A stretch of DNA of 64,000 bases. It comes from Microcaldota archaeon. Its GTDB lineage: Archaea > Micrarchaeota > Micrarchaeia > Micrarchaeales > Micrarchaeaceae. How positions within the stretch are numbered: position 1 is the stretch's first letter; the number at the start of each line of letters is the position of its first letter. Both the position numbers and the translations under genes were made by a program. Of this stretch, positions 8,916 to 18,544 are shown one piece after another. The stretch is from assembly GCA_021787495.1 (NCBI GenBank), contig JAJYLX010000004.1, positions 1 to 64,000 of the forward strand, read 5' to 3'. The notes under the pieces were generated by a model, which worked only from the letters and a program-made list of their open reading frames with translations, had not been told where the DNA came from and did not search any database.

Positions 8916-10799
8916 TTGATCCTAAGGAGCGAACCGATGCAAAAGGTCAGGGTCATCTGCCTTGACAGCGACAAGCGCCAGCTCGTTTCGGCGCTGCACG
9001 GCGTTGGCATACTCGACCTGAGGAAGAGCGCGCTGGAGCTGAACGACGACACTGCCGCGGAACACTTCACCGCGCTCGCCGAGGCGAAGGTAAGGCTGGA
9101 CGGGGCGCTCACCGCGTTGAGGGGGCAGAAGGGCAAGAAGGCCGCGGGGCCCCGGCCGGAGAAGCACATCGACGTGGAGAGGCTCATATCTGAGATAGGG
9201 CAGTCGAAACCGATTGACAGGGTGTATGCGCTGGAAAGGGAAAAAAAAGAGATCGCCAGGGAGGCGGCGCGCATCGACCAATCCGAACCCGCGATAATGG
9301 AACTGTCCGGCATAGACGTCGACTTCGACAGGCTGTCGAGCGAGGCGCTCGCTTTCAGGGCCTACGTCGCCCCTGACAGGAAGTCGATCGCGGCGCTCGA
9401 GGGCGAGGTGCGCGCGAAGAGGCTGCCGGCAGAGGCCATCGTGTCGAACGGCAGGGGTCCGCCAAGCCTGCTGCTCGCGCATGAAAAGGGGTTCGACGCG
9501 GACGGCATCGCGAGGAAGCACGGGCTCAGGGAGGTCGACATAACCACGAACAGGATATGGGGCAGGCCGGCCGACACGCTGAGAGGGATGGCGGGCGAGA
9601 AGGAGAGGGGGCGCGCGAGGGCCTCCGAGATAGAGAGGGAGCTGGCCTCTATAGGCGCGGCCCACGGCGGCAGGCTCGCGGCGCTCGACGAGATGCTCGA
9701 CATAGAGCTGACGAAGGCGAAGGTCAGCGAGACGTTCAAGAGGACCGACCGCACAATAATTATAGAGGGGTGGATCCCGAGCAAGGAGGAGGGGGCCTTC
9801 GGGGCCGCGGTCTCGAAGGCCTGCTCAGACAGGCACTACATCGAGCTCGTGAAGGACGGGGAGCTGGCGCCCACGCTCATGAACAGGCCGAAGGCGCTGC
9901 GGCCCTTCGACTACCTGATCAACTTCATGTCGGTCCCGAGGAGCGACGAGCTGGACCCCGCCCTGCCGTTCATGGTCTCGTTCCCCATCCTATACGGCTT
10001 CATGATAAGCGACATAGGCTACGGCGTGATGTCGTTCTTCTTCGCGTGGTACCTGACTAAGATAACGAGCCCCGATGGGCTGGTGTACAACGTCTCGAAG
10101 ATCTGGCAGCTCAGCGCCGTGTCCGCCATCGTCTTCGGCTTCCTGTCCAACCAGTGGTTCGGGCTGCAGCTCAACCAGTATTTCACGACCTTCGTGGGTT
10201 TCGACTGGTTCAAGAGCCTGCCGGTCATACTTGCGGTATCGATACTCTTCGGCATAGCGCAGGTCATCGTGGGCCTGGCCTTCGGCTTCGTCAACAAGTA
10301 CAAGGAGCACAGGAAGGTGGCGCTCGGCAGGCTCTTCTCGATATTCCTGGTGGTGGGGGGCACGCTCGCGATAGCGGGAGGGCTGTTCCACCTCGTCGGC
10401 CCTACTGTCACTCTCGCGTCCGGGATAGTGGCGATAGGGTCGCTGATCGCCGTCGTGGCGCTGAGCGGCGAGGAGGCCGGGGAGGTGACCAACCTGATCT
10501 CGCACCCACTGAGCTACGCCAGGGTGATGGGGTTCGGCCTCGCGAGCGTCGTGCTCGCGATGATAATAGACAAGGCGCTGACGCCGACGCTCGGGAGCGG
10601 GCCGATGGGCATACTCGTGTTCGTCGCCGTGCTCATACCCTTCCTGATACTGCACTTCCTGAACATGATAGTCTCCATGTTCGAAGGCGCAGTGCAGGGG
10701 GCGCGTCTCAACTTCATAGAGTTCTTCACGAAGTTCTATTCCGGGGGAGGCGTGCAGTTCAAGCCGTTCGGCTCGAAGAGGGTTTATACTGAAGAATGA
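8916..10799 (+). CDS. atpI: A-type ATPase subunit I (membrane stator, a-subunit homologue)
   Basis: A 627-residue subunit with a soluble N-terminal half rich in charged coiled coil and a C-terminal half with seven to eight membrane helices, which forms the proton half-channel against the K ring. Family text includes MSVPRSDELDPALPFMVSFPILYGFMISDIGYG (quoted in parts: DELDPALPFMVSFPI, DIGYGVMSFFFAWYL). The start is TTG at 8916, preceded by a GGTG element 7 nt upstream. The family's usual N-terminus (x-RSEPM-x-KV) fits this start better than the ATG at 8937. Located 16 bp after atpH. Confidence 0.93.
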   Translation: MILRSEPMQKVRVICLDSDKRQLVSALHGVGILDLRKSALELNDDTAAEHFTALAEAKVRLDGALTALRGQKGKKAAGPRPEKHIDVERLISEIGQSKPIDRVYALEREKKEIAREAARIDQSEPAIMELSGIDVDFDRLSSEALAFRAYVAPDRKSIAALEGEVRAKRLPAEAIVSNGRGPPSLLLAHEKGFDADGIARKHGLREVDITTNRIWGRPADTLRGMAGEKERGRARASEIERELASIGAAHGGRLAALDEMLDIELTKAKVSETFKRTDRTIIIEGWIPSKEEGAFGAAVSKACSDRHYIELVKDGELAPTLMNRPKALRPFDYLINFMSVPRSDELDPALPFMVSFPILYGFMISDIGYGVMSFFFAWYLTKITSPDGLVYNVSKIWQLSAVSAIVFGFLSNQWFGLQLNQYFTTFVGFDWFKSLPVILAVSILFGIAQVIVGLAFGFVNKYKEHRKVALGRLFSIFLVVGGTLAIAGGLFHLVGPTVTLASGIVAIGSLIAVVALSGEEAGEVTNLISHPLSYARVMGFGLASVVLAMIIDKALTPTLGSGPMGILVFVAVLIPFLILHFLNMIVSMFEGAVQGARLNFIEFFTKFYSGGGVQFKPFGSKRVYTEE

Positions 10800-10811
10800 A
10801 TTGGTGAAAAC

Positions 10812-11048
10812 ATGGCTATAGATATATCGTCCGCGATGGCGGCTCTCGCAGCCGGGATCGCGATAGTGGGCGCCGCAATCGCTACGGCGATGGCGCAGTC
10901 CGCGATAGGAGGCGCAGGCATGGGCCTGCTCGCAGAGAAACCCGAGGAGATGGGGAAGGTTCTCCTGTTCCTCGTGCTGCCCGAGACTATGGTGATATTC
11001 GGGTTCGTCATCGCGATACTGATACTGCTCGGTGCGGGCTTCATCTGA
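10812..11048 (+). CDS. atpK: A-type ATPase subunit K (c-ring proteolipid)
   Basis: A 78-residue proteolipid with two hydrophobic hairpin helices. The carboxylate that carries H+ (or Na+) is in the second helix (LVLPETMVIFGF, Glu within the PET motif), as is usual for archaeal K subunits. Single-hairpin form, so a c-ring of 8-kDa subunits is expected. Start ATG 10812 follows GGTGA with a 4-nt spacer, the same arrangement seen at atpE and atpC. Confidence 0.95.
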   Translation: MAIDISSAMAALAAGIAIVGAAIATAMAQSAIGGAGMGLLAEKPEEMGKVLLFLVLPETMVIFGFVIAILILLGAGFI

Positions 11049-11063
11049 CGCTGCGGTGAACGC

Positions 11064-11618
11064 ATGGCGCTGGACGAGCTGCGCAGGAGAATAGAGCACG
11101 ACGCGAAGGCGGAGGCCTCCAGGATCGACGGGGAGACCGAAGCCGCAGCGGAGCGCATTGTCGAGGGGGCGAGGAGGGAGAGCGCCGAGATTAAGGCGAG
11201 GGTAAGGGAGAGCGCCGAGAAGGAGGCGGAGCTGAAGAGGAAGGACGCGAAGGCCTCCTTGGAGGACGAGGTCGAGACCATGCTTTCGTCCGCGAGGGTA
11301 GAGGCGATCGAGTCCCAGCTCGCCGAGTTCAGCGAGTCCGTCAAGGACAGGCTCTCTCTTCGCGAACGAGAGATAATAAAGTCGGCGATAGCGGAGTTCT
11401 CGAAGGTCGCCAGGCCGGAGCACTCAGTGGTGAGGATAAGCAAGAAGCATGCCGACCTCGTCGGCAAGTCCACCGGGAAGATAGAGCACGACGACATACG
11501 CGGCGCAGTGATCTCCTCGATTGACGGCAAGGTGACGGCCGACGCGACGATAGACGGGCTGGCCGAGACCAACTCGGACGCGATAAGGATGTCGCTCGCG
11601 AGAGGGCTCTTCGGGTGA
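11064..11618 (+). CDS. atpE: A-type ATPase subunit E (peripheral stalk)
   Basis: A 184-residue protein with a long charged helix at residues 1-90 (DELRRRIEHDAKAEASRI) and a globular C-terminal domain, as in the E subunit that forms the outer stalk with H. The ATG follows GGTGA with 4 nt between. Its stop codon TGA lies inside the GGTGA element that serves the next gene, atpC. Confidence 0.9.
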   Translation: MALDELRRRIEHDAKAEASRIDGETEAAAERIVEGARRESAEIKARVRESAEKEAELKRKDAKASLEDEVETMLSSARVEAIESQLAEFSESVKDRLSLREREIIKSAIAEFSKVARPEHSVVRISKKHADLVGKSTGKIEHDDIRGAVISSIDGKVTADATIDGLAETNSDAIRMSLARGLFG

Positions 11619-11622
11619 TTCG

Positions 11623-12681
11623 CTGGGACTCTACAGGAGAGCTGTCAGGTACGGTTATTCGAATACCAGGGCCAAGGCCATGGAGTCGAAGCTGATGGAT
11701 GTGGCCACGATGAGAAGCATAGCGGAGGCCAAGAACACGGGATCGGTGCTGGCGATACTCCTCCAGACGGACTACGGGCAGGCGCTGACGAAGTTCGGCG
11801 GCATGGAGATAAGCCCCGCGATGCTTGACTTCGCGCTGAGCGAGAACCTGGCCGGAAGGCTGAACGCGCTCGCGAGGATAACGCCGAAACGCGACCTGCC
11901 CATAATAAGGGAGATGATATCGCGCTGGGACATGAACGACGTGAAGAGGGTGCTAGAGGCGCTTGACAGGAGACAGCCGTACGACTCCGTATCGAGGTAC
12001 ATAATAGGCGCCGGGGAGTTCCCGCCCGCGGTGCTGCAGCAGGCGATGTCGGAGGGCGGCGTAGAGGGGGCGCTCGCGAGGCTGGCGCACAACGCCCACT
12101 ACAGGCAGGCGCTATCGGGGGCGCTCGCGGCCTACAGGAGGACGGGCAACGTCCTCGATGCGCTCGAGGCGATAGACATGGCGCACTACGCGGAGCGCGC
12201 CACCGTCGTCGACAAGCTGGAGAAGCGGCGCGACTCCGCCGCCGGGCTGATCAGGATGGACATCGACATGAGGAACATAATAACGCTGCTGCGCGCCAAG
12301 AGGGGCGGGCTCAGGTTCCAGCAGGTCGAGAGGAAGCTGGTCGCGAACGGCAACACGCAGATAGCGCAGCTCGCGAAGGCGTATGCGGGCTGCGACGACG
12401 TCGCGTCGTTCGCCGCGAAGCTGGAGGGCTTCGACCTGTCCGGGGCGATAGGGGCTTACAGGAGCGACGGCAACATGATAACGTTCGAGATAAGCATGAG
12501 GAACCAGATATTCAGGACGAGCCGCAGGCTGCTCAGGCAGAGCCTGCTCTCCGTTGGGGCGCTCGTCGATTACGTTTACCTGAAGCAGATAGAGATGTTC
12601 ACGCTAAGGGCGCTCGTCAAGAGCAAGGAGTACGGCCTTACGCAGGACGAGGTTTCGAGGCTGGTCGTATGGAGCCCCTGA
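11623..12681 (+). CDS. atpC: A-type ATPase subunit C, likely CTG start
   Basis: Subunit C (d-type) sits as a funnel between the K ring and the central rotor. The first ATG (11680) would cut off the family N-terminus, because the in-frame text just upstream reads YGYSNTRAKAMESKL, matching the conserved start of subunit C. Between the in-frame stop at 11584-11586 and 11680 there is no ATG, GTG or TTG. There is one CTG, at 11623, spaced exactly 4 nt after GGTGA (11614-11618), the same Shine-Dalgarno geometry as atpK and atpE. I therefore infer initiation at CTG 11623, giving 352 residues. It overlaps atpF by 13 bp. Confidence 0.85.
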   Translation: MGLYRRAVRYGYSNTRAKAMESKLMDVATMRSIAEAKNTGSVLAILLQTDYGQALTKFGGMEISPAMLDFALSENLAGRLNALARITPKRDLPIIREMISRWDMNDVKRVLEALDRRQPYDSVSRYIIGAGEFPPAVLQQAMSEGGVEGALARLAHNAHYRQALSGALAAYRRTGNVLDALEAIDMAHYAERATVVDKLEKRRDSAAGLIRMDIDMRNIITLLRAKRGGLRFQQVERKLVANGNTQIAQLAKAYAGCDDVASFAAKLEGFDLSGAIGAYRSDGNMITFEISMRNQIFRTSRRLLRQSLLSVGALVDYVYLKQIEMFTLRALVKSKEYGLTQDEVSRLVVWSP

Positions 12682-13007
12682 AGAGGTACAAGATAGCGGT
12701 AGTCGGCAACAATCAGCTCGCCATAGGCTTCAAGCTCGCGGGCATAGCGGAGGCGTACGGCGAGACCGGGGCCTGGGAGGCAGAACAGAGGATGCGCGAG
12801 CTGATGCAGCGCGACGACATAGGCCTCATAATAACGACTTCGGCGGTGCTGAGGTCGATACGCGACAGGAAGCTCTCGGAGCGCATAGGGGACAGCGCCC
12901 TGCCGATGGTCGTCGAGGTGCCGGACTACCGGGAGGAGGGGCAGCCCGACACGCTCAGAAGGCTGATAATGAGGGCGATAGGCATTGACATAAGCAAGAA
13001 CGCTTGA
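12669..13007 (+). CDS. atpF: A-type ATPase subunit F (central rotor)
   Basis: A 112-residue Rossmann-like protein. The text [20 protein letters not shown] near the start and a region reading [11 protein letters not shown] in the middle are typical of subunit F, which binds the D subunit in the central shaft. It overlaps the end of atpC by 13 bp, pointing to translational coupling, and is followed 13 bp later by atpA. Confidence 0.92.
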   Translation: MEPLKRYKIAVVGNNQLAIGFKLAGIAEAYGETGAWEAEQRMRELMQRDDIGLIITTSAVLRSIRDRKLSERIGDSALPMVVEVPDYREEGQPDTLRRLIMRAIGIDISKNA

Positions 13008-13020
13008 TAGGGGTCATCAC

Positions 13021-14820
13021 ATGGGAATCATCGAAAAGGTATCAGGGCCGCTCGTGGTCGCGAAGGACATGCTCGGAAGCAACATGTACGACGTTGTCAA
13101 GGTGGGCAAGGCGAACCTGATAGGGGAGATAATACAGCTCAAGGGGGAGAGCGCGGTGATACAGGTGTACGAGGACACGACCGGCCTGACGCCGGGCGAG
13201 CCCGTCGAATCGACCGGGATGCCGCTGTCGGTAAAGCTCGGGCCGGGGCTGCTCGGCAACATATACGACGGCATACAGCGCCCTCTTAAGTCGCTGGAGA
13301 GGAAGAGCGGCGCGTTCATAGGCAGGGGCATAGCCGCCGATCCCCTCGACGCGAAGAGGAAGTGGAAGTTCGTGCACAACAAGGACGTCAGGAACGGCTC
13401 CGAGGTCAGGGAGGGCGACATACTCGGCCACGTGCAGGAGACCGACTTCATAAAGCACCACATACTGGTGCCGAATGGAGTCAAGGGCAAGGTCAGGCAC
13501 CTGGCGTCCGGGGAGTTCACGGTGGACGACGTCATAGCCGAGATCCAGGACGGCAAGGCGGTGCACAGGATGACGCTCTCGCAGCACAGGTCGGTGAGGA
13601 AGGCGATGCGCGTCAGGCGCAAGTTCAGGGCGGACGAGCCGCTCATAACGGGGCAGAGGATAATAGACACGCTCTTCCCCGTCGCGAAGGGCGGCACCGC
13701 CTCGATACCGGGGCCCTTCGGCGCGGGCAAGACGGTGATGCAGCAATCGGTCGCGAAGTACGCCGACAGCGACATCGTGGTTTACATAGGCTGCGGCGAG
13801 CGCGGCAACGAGATGACCGACGTGCTCACGGAGTTTCCGGAGCTGAAGGACCCGAAGACAGGAAGGCCGCTCATGGAGAGGACGGTGCTGATAGCGAACA
13901 CGAGCAACATGCCCGTCGCGGCGAGGGAGGCCAGCATCTACACGGGCATAACGATAGCCGAATATTACCGCGACATGGGCTACAACGTCGCGATCATGGC
14001 CGATTCCACTTCAAGGTGGGCGGAGGCCATGAGGGAGATCTCGGCGAGGCTGGAGGAGATGCCGGGAGAGGAAGGGTACCCTGCCTATCTCCCGAAGAGG
14101 CTGGCCGAGTACTACGAGCGCAGCGGCAAGGTCGAGAACCTGAACGGCACGACGGGCTCGGTCACGATAATAGGCGCGGTGTCGCCCCCCGGAGGGGACA
14201 TCTCCGAGCCGGTGTCGCAGGGGACGCTCAGGGTCGTGAAGACGTTCTGGTCGCTCGACGCGGCGCTCGCCGGGTCGAGGCACTTCCCAGCGATAAACTG
14301 GCTGAGCAGCTACTCGCTCTACACCGACGCGCTCGAGTACTGGTACGAGAAGAACGTCGGCAAGGAGTTCACTGACGGCAGGAAGGAGGCGATGAGGCTG
14401 CTGCAGCGCGAGGCCGAACTCAAGGACATCGTGCAGCTCGTCGGGGAGGACGCGCTGCCGGACGCGGAGAAGATGCTCCTCGAGATTGGGAGGATGCTCA
14501 GGGAAGACTACCTCAGGCAGAGCGCCTTCGACGACGTCGACGCGTACTCGGGCCTGAGGAAACAGGATGCAATGCTGCGCACGATGCTGCACTTCGCGAG
14601 GGCGGCGGACGAGGCCGTGAAGAACGGCGCCAGCGTCTCCGCCATAACAGGCATGAAGGCGAGGGCGGAGATCTCGAGGATGAAGGGCGTCAAGGACGGC
14701 GAGATAGAGGCCGCCGCGAAGAGGATAGTGGGCCTCGCCGACGCGGAGTTCGCCGCGCTGTCGAAGGAGCTGGACTCCGGCGCGGCCGGGGAAAAGGAGA
14801 TGGCAAAGGGGAAGAAATGA
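13021..14820 (+). CDS. atpA: A-type ATPase catalytic subunit A
   Basis: A 599-residue catalytic subunit with the Walker A motif GPFGAGKT at about residue 230, the family's non-homologous insert before it, and the text [15 protein letters not shown] and YPAYL typical of A subunits. It hydrolyses or makes ATP at the A/B interfaces. No intein is seen in the Walker A region, a common insertion site in archaea. It ends 9 bp before atpB. The start at ATG 13021 fits the family N-terminus ([13 protein letters not shown]). Confidence 0.97.
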   Translation: MGIIEKVSGPLVVAKDMLGSNMYDVVKVGKANLIGEIIQLKGESAVIQVYEDTTGLTPGEPVESTGMPLSVKLGPGLLGNIYDGIQRPLKSLERKSGAFIGRGIAADPLDAKRKWKFVHNKDVRNGSEVREGDILGHVQETDFIKHHILVPNGVKGKVRHLASGEFTVDDVIAEIQDGKAVHRMTLSQHRSVRKAMRVRRKFRADEPLITGQRIIDTLFPVAKGGTASIPGPFGAGKTVMQQSVAKYADSDIVVYIGCGERGNEMTDVLTEFPELKDPKTGRPLMERTVLIANTSNMPVAAREASIYTGITIAEYYRDMGYNVAIMADSTSRWAEAMREISARLEEMPGEEGYPAYLPKRLAEYYERSGKVENLNGTTGSVTIIGAVSPPGGDISEPVSQGTLRVVKTFWSLDAALAGSRHFPAINWLSSYSLYTDALEYWYEKNVGKEFTDGRKEAMRLLQREAELKDIVQLVGEDALPDAEKMLLEIGRMLREDYLRQSAFDDVDAYSGLRKQDAMLRTMLHFARAADEAVKNGASVSAITGMKARAEISRMKGVKDGEIEAAAKRIVGLADAEFAALSKELDSGAAGEKEMAKGKK

Positions 14821-14829
14821 GGGATTGAC

Positions 14830-16248
14830 ATGAAACTCGACATAAAGTACAACACGATAGAAAGCGTCGCCGGGCCGCTCGTTGTGGTGGGCAAGGTGAA
14901 GAGCGCAGCATACAACGAGATCGTCAGGATACGGCTGGGCAGCGGCGAGGAGAGGCTCGGGCAGGTCCTCGAGACGACAGACCAGCACGCCGTGGTCCAG
15001 GTCTTCGAGCCCACGAACGGGATAGACGTTAAGAACACCTCGGTCAGCTTCCTGGGCGAGACCTTCACGGTAAGGGCGAGCGAGGACATGCTCGGAAGGG
15101 TGTTCGACGGCCAGGGGAGGCCGAAGGACGGCTCCGGCATGATATTGAAGGGGGAGAAGCGCGACATAAACGGCGAGCCCATCAACCCGGCGTCGAGGGC
15201 GATGCCGAGCGACTTCATCGAGACGGGGATCTCGACGATCGACGGGCTGAACACGCTGGTCAGGGGGCAGAAGCTGCCCCTCTTCTCCGGGTCGGGGCTG
15301 CCGCACAACGAGCTGACCGCGCAGATAACCAGGCAGGCGAAGGTCAAGGGCAGCAACGAGAGCTTCGCCGTAGTCTTTGCGGGCATAGGGATAACCTACG
15401 ACGACGCCGAGTACTTCATAGGGGAGTTCAGGAAGACCGGGGCGATGAAGCGCACGGTCTCGTTCATAAACCTGGCGGACGACCCGAGCATCGAGAGGAT
15501 AATAACGCCGAGGCTCGCCCTGACGACAGCGGAGCACCTCGCGTACGACAGGGGCATGCACGTGCTCGTCATACTCAACGACATGACCAACTACGCCGAG
15601 GCGCTGAGGGAGCTCTCGAGCGCGAGGGAGGAGGTGCCGGGAAGGAGGGGCTACCCGGGCTACATGTACACCGACTTCGCTGGCATATACGAGCGCGCCG
15701 GCATACTCAAGGGCAAGAAGGGGAGCATAACACAGCTCAACGTGGTGACGATGCCGAGCGACGACGTCACCCATCCCATCCCGGACCTCACTGGCTACAT
15801 AACCGAGGGGCAGATGTTCCTGAGCAGGGAGCTCTTCAACAAGGGCATCTATCCGCCGATAAACCCGCTGGGCTCGCTGTCAAGGCTGATGAACAACGGC
15901 ATAGGGAAGGGCAAGACCAGGGAGGACCACCGCGGCGTCGCGGACCAGCTCTACGGGGCCTACGCAAGGGCGCAGGACGCCAAGGCGCTCAGCTCGATAG
16001 TCGGGGTTGAGGCGCTGAGCGAGAGCGACAGGCGCTACCTCACGTTCGGGAACGAGTTCGAGGGCAGGTTCGTCAGGCAAGGCCCTTACGAGACCAGGGA
16101 GATAGAGCAGACGCTCTCCATAGGCTGGGACCTCCTGTCCGAACTCCCGGAGAACGAGCTGACCAGGATCAAGGAGGAGTACGTCAAGAGGTACTACGGG
16201 AAGAAAGGCGCGAAAGAGAAGGAAGGGAAGAAGAGTGAGAGGCAATGA
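14830..16248 (+). CDS. atpB: A-type ATPase regulatory subunit B
   Basis: A 472-residue non-catalytic nucleotide-binding-fold subunit. It lacks a true Walker A at the expected position ([15 protein letters not shown]), as usual for B subunits, and carries the conserved [20 protein letters not shown] and [18 protein letters not shown]-type blocks. It alternates with subunit A in the hexamer. Its stop overlaps the ATG of atpD by 4 bp, indicating translational coupling. Confidence 0.97.
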   Translation: MKLDIKYNTIESVAGPLVVVGKVKSAAYNEIVRIRLGSGEERLGQVLETTDQHAVVQVFEPTNGIDVKNTSVSFLGETFTVRASEDMLGRVFDGQGRPKDGSGMILKGEKRDINGEPINPASRAMPSDFIETGISTIDGLNTLVRGQKLPLFSGSGLPHNELTAQITRQAKVKGSNESFAVVFAGIGITYDDAEYFIGEFRKTGAMKRTVSFINLADDPSIERIITPRLALTTAEHLAYDRGMHVLVILNDMTNYAEALRELSSAREEVPGRRGYPGYMYTDFAGIYERAGILKGKKGSITQLNVVTMPSDDVTHPIPDLTGYITEGQMFLSRELFNKGIYPPINPLGSLSRLMNNGIGKGKTREDHRGVADQLYGAYARAQDAKALSSIVGVEALSESDRRYLTFGNEFEGRFVRQGPYETREIEQTLSIGWDLLSELPENELTRIKEEYVKRYYGKKGAKEKEGKKSERQ

Positions 16249-16871
16249 TAAGCCCGACGAGGATGAACCTCATAACGACGAAGCGCAGGACGTCTATGGC
16301 GAGGAAGGGCCACAGCGTGCTCAAGAGGAAGCGCGAGGTGCTCGTCATTGAGTTCCTGAAGCTGCTCAGGGAGTCGAAGGGCGACCGCGACGAGCTCAAC
16401 AGGCTGATGCAGGGCGCGTACAGGTCGGTCACCGTGGCGTCTGCGTACATCGGCGACTTCGAGCTGGAGTCGACGGCCCTCCACGTCCCGGAGGCGGAGC
16501 GCATCGGCATAAACCTGAAGGGCGTCATGGGGGTCCGGGTGCCTGAGGTGATAAAGGCCGCGCAGGTAGGCAAGGCGAACTACAGCCTCATGTCCACGAG
16601 CATAGCCGTGGACGACATCAATGGCGCGTTCACCAGGGCGTTGGATTCGGTCGTGGACGTCGCGCAGAGGGAGCTGGGGCTGAGAAGGCTCGTCCTCGAG
16701 ATAGAGAAGGCGAAGAGGAGGGTCAACGCCCTCGAGTACAAGCTCATGCCGGAGCTGAACAGGCGCTCGCGCTACATAACGATGCGCCTCGACGAGATAG
16801 ACCGCGACAGCTTCTCTGCGCTGAAGCACGTAAAGAAGCGGATCGCGAAGGCGCAGGCCGCCGCGCCCTAG
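16245..16871 (+). CDS. atpD: A-type ATPase subunit D (central rotor shaft)
   Basis: A 208-residue protein made largely of two long helices with a short central globular part, as in the rotor shaft subunit D. Family text: [25 protein letters not shown] near the start (shown here as [17 protein letters not shown]) and [16 protein letters not shown] near the end. It overlaps atpB (ATGA). An internal ATG also exists, but the family start lies upstream of it. Last gene of the ATPase operon. Confidence 0.93.
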   Translation: MISPTRMNLITTKRRTSMARKGHSVLKRKREVLVIEFLKLLRESKGDRDELNRLMQGAYRSVTVASAYIGDFELESTALHVPEAERIGINLKGVMGVRVPEVIKAAQVGKANYSLMSTSIAVDDINGAFTRALDSVVDVAQRELGLRRLVLEIEKAKRRVNALEYKLMPELNRRSRYITMRLDEIDRDSFSALKHVKKRIAKAQAAAP

Positions 16872-16947
16872 CCGCCCTCGACCGGGGCTTGCGCCAGGGC
16901 CGTGCACCTGCACAGCAACCTATTTTAGCGTATGCATCGATATACTG

Positions 16948-16956
16948 GGAGGTGGT
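16948..16956 (+). promoter_or_regulatory. Strong Shine-Dalgarno site of ftsZ
   Basis: GGGAGGTGG lies 4-5 nt before the ATG at 16960. It is one of the strongest ribosome-binding sites in the window, unlike the many leaderless genes nearby. Confidence 0.6.
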
Positions 16957-16959
16957 ACG

Positions 16960-18000
16960 ATGGAGCTGGTCGACAACGCGATAAACGCGGGGAATTCTAT
17001 TGATTATTCCGACCTGTTCAAGCCGAAGATCATGGTCTGCGGCATAGGGGGAGGTGGCAGTAACACGGTAAACAGGATAAGCGCGCTCAATGTCAGGGGC
17101 GCTGCGCTCGTGGCCGTCAACACGGACAGCAAGCACCTCAACAGCCTGAACCCGTCGATAAAGAAGATACTTATAGGCGGGAGCATGACCCGCGGGCTTG
17201 GCGCCGGCGGCTTCCCCGAGATGGGGAAGAAGGCGGCGGAGTACTCGAGGACCGACATACTCTCGGCCATACACGACTCCAACCTCCTCTTCCTGTGCGC
17301 GGGCATGGGGGGCGGGACCGGCACGGGAGCCGCGCCCGTCGTGGCTGAGGCCGCGAAGGAGCAGGGCGCGATAGTGATAAGCGTCGTCACGTACCCGTTC
17401 TCGCTCGAGAGGGTCAGGCTGAAGGTCGCGAGAGAGGGCATCGCGGAGCTCGGCAAGAAGTCTGACACCGTCATCGTCATAGACAACCAGAAACTCGTCG
17501 ACCTCTACCCGAACCTTGCGATAGAGCAGGCGTTCAAGGTCGCGGACGAGGTGGCGTCGAGGGCTGTCGTGGGCATAACCGAGACGATAACCACGCCCAG
17601 CCTGATCAACCTAGATTTCGCGGACGTCCGCTCGGTCATGAGCTCCGGCGGCCTCGCGATGATAAGCGTGGGCGAGGGCCACGGCTCCGACAGGGTGCGC
17701 GAGGCGATAAACAGCACCCTGAGGAACAAGCTGCTTGACGTGGATTATGAGAACGCGACCGGCGTGCTGTTGCACATAACCGGAGGGCCAGACATGACGC
17801 TCGGCGACGCCAACGCGATAGGTGCGGGCATAACCGGCGCGGCCGCGGCCGACGCGACGATACTCTGGGGCGCCAGGATAGACCCGACCTTCGAGGAGAA
17901 GATACAGGTCATAGCGATATTCACCGGCGTCAGGAGCCCGAGCATCCTGGGGCAGCCGAGCGCCAGGGAGGATGCGGGCTTCGGCCTGGAAGAGATATGA
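16960..18000 (+). CDS. ftsZ: Cell-division GTPase FtsZ
   Basis: A 346-residue tubulin-fold GTPase that polymerises at mid-cell. The tubulin signature GGGTGTGAAP is present (GMGGGTGTGAAPVVAE), the nucleotide-binding loop CGIGGGGSNTVNR is near residue 30, and the T7 loop NLDFADVRSVM supplies the catalytic Asp residues. N-terminal extension of about 20 residues (MELVDNAINAG...) and only a short tail after the core (EDAGFGLEEI). It follows the ATPase operon by 88 bp and has its own strong ribosome-binding site. Confidence 0.97.
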   Translation: MELVDNAINAGNSIDYSDLFKPKIMVCGIGGGGSNTVNRISALNVRGAALVAVNTDSKHLNSLNPSIKKILIGGSMTRGLGAGGFPEMGKKAAEYSRTDILSAIHDSNLLFLCAGMGGGTGTGAAPVVAEAAKEQGAIVISVVTYPFSLERVRLKVAREGIAELGKKSDTVIVIDNQKLVDLYPNLAIEQAFKVADEVASRAVVGITETITTPSLINLDFADVRSVMSSGGLAMISVGEGHGSDRVREAINSTLRNKLLDVDYENATGVLLHITGGPDMTLGDANAIGAGITGAAAADATILWGARIDPTFEEKIQVIAIFTGVRSPSILGQPSAREDAGFGLEEI

Positions 18001-18006
18001 CCGGGG

Positions 18007-18498
18007 TCACGGCTGCTCCTTCGCGGCCTTCTCTTCCCTGCCTATCTTGAGGATCGCGAGCGTGCGGAAATCCTGGATAGTGACGCCGCTGAAGGTCTCA
18101 TGGTCCAGAAGGTATTCCTCGATCTGCCTCGCGGTCTCGGCCGCGACCTTCCACTGCCCTAGCCTCTCCTTGGCCGTGGAGGAATCCGGAGTGCCGAAGG
18201 CCGCCCTGGCGTTGACCCTTATGCACATGGAAAGGTCGTTCGCCGCATAGTCCACAAGCATCAGCGGGCTGGCGCTGCGGCCCGGCACGATGGGCAGCGC
18301 CTTCACCAGCCTTACATATCCGGCAGCGAACTCCTGTATCTCCTCTGTGGAACTCAGGAGGCGCATCGCCCTGACCACCACCTGGGAGCGCCCGTCGTAA
18401 TCTTCAGCTGCCTTCAGTTCGTCCACCAGCCTCGAAGCCGCGGTCCGGCGCTCTTCCGGCCTTGAGGTTTCGTGGAATGGCCTCTTGAATACCATCAT
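18007..18498 (-). CDS. Hypothetical helical protein
   Basis: A 163-residue predicted soluble, mostly helical protein (text SRLVDELKAAEDYDGRSQ, TARQIEEYLLDHETFSG). I do not recognise the family. No membrane segment or signal peptide. A TATA-like element on the minus strand (TATATTATAT near 18525-18540) lies about 27-35 bp upstream of the ATG at 18498, which suggests its own near-leaderless promoter at the end of the rad50-like gene. Convergent with ftsZ, 6 bp apart. Confidence 0.6.
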   Translation of the reverse strand: MMVFKRPFHETSRPEERRTAASRLVDELKAAEDYDGRSQVVVRAMRLLSSTEEIQEFAAGYVRLVKALPIVPGRSASPLMLVDYAANDLSMCIRVNARAAFGTPDSSTAKERLGQWKVAAETARQIEEYLLDHETFSGVTIQDFRTLAILKIGREEKAAKEQP

Positions 18499-18544
18499 TT
18501 CCCCACGGATGAGCTGTGTCCATTCAGATATAATATACCGGCGG

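Noticed and set aside
9990-11423. 477-residue minus-strand ORF opposite atpI/atpK/atpE
   Set aside because: It spans three real genes on the other strand and shows no protein-like pattern.
14011-15774. 587-residue minus-strand ORF opposite atpA/atpB
   Set aside because: Antisense shadow of conserved ATPase subunits; protein text is repetitive Arg/Leu/His without domain features.
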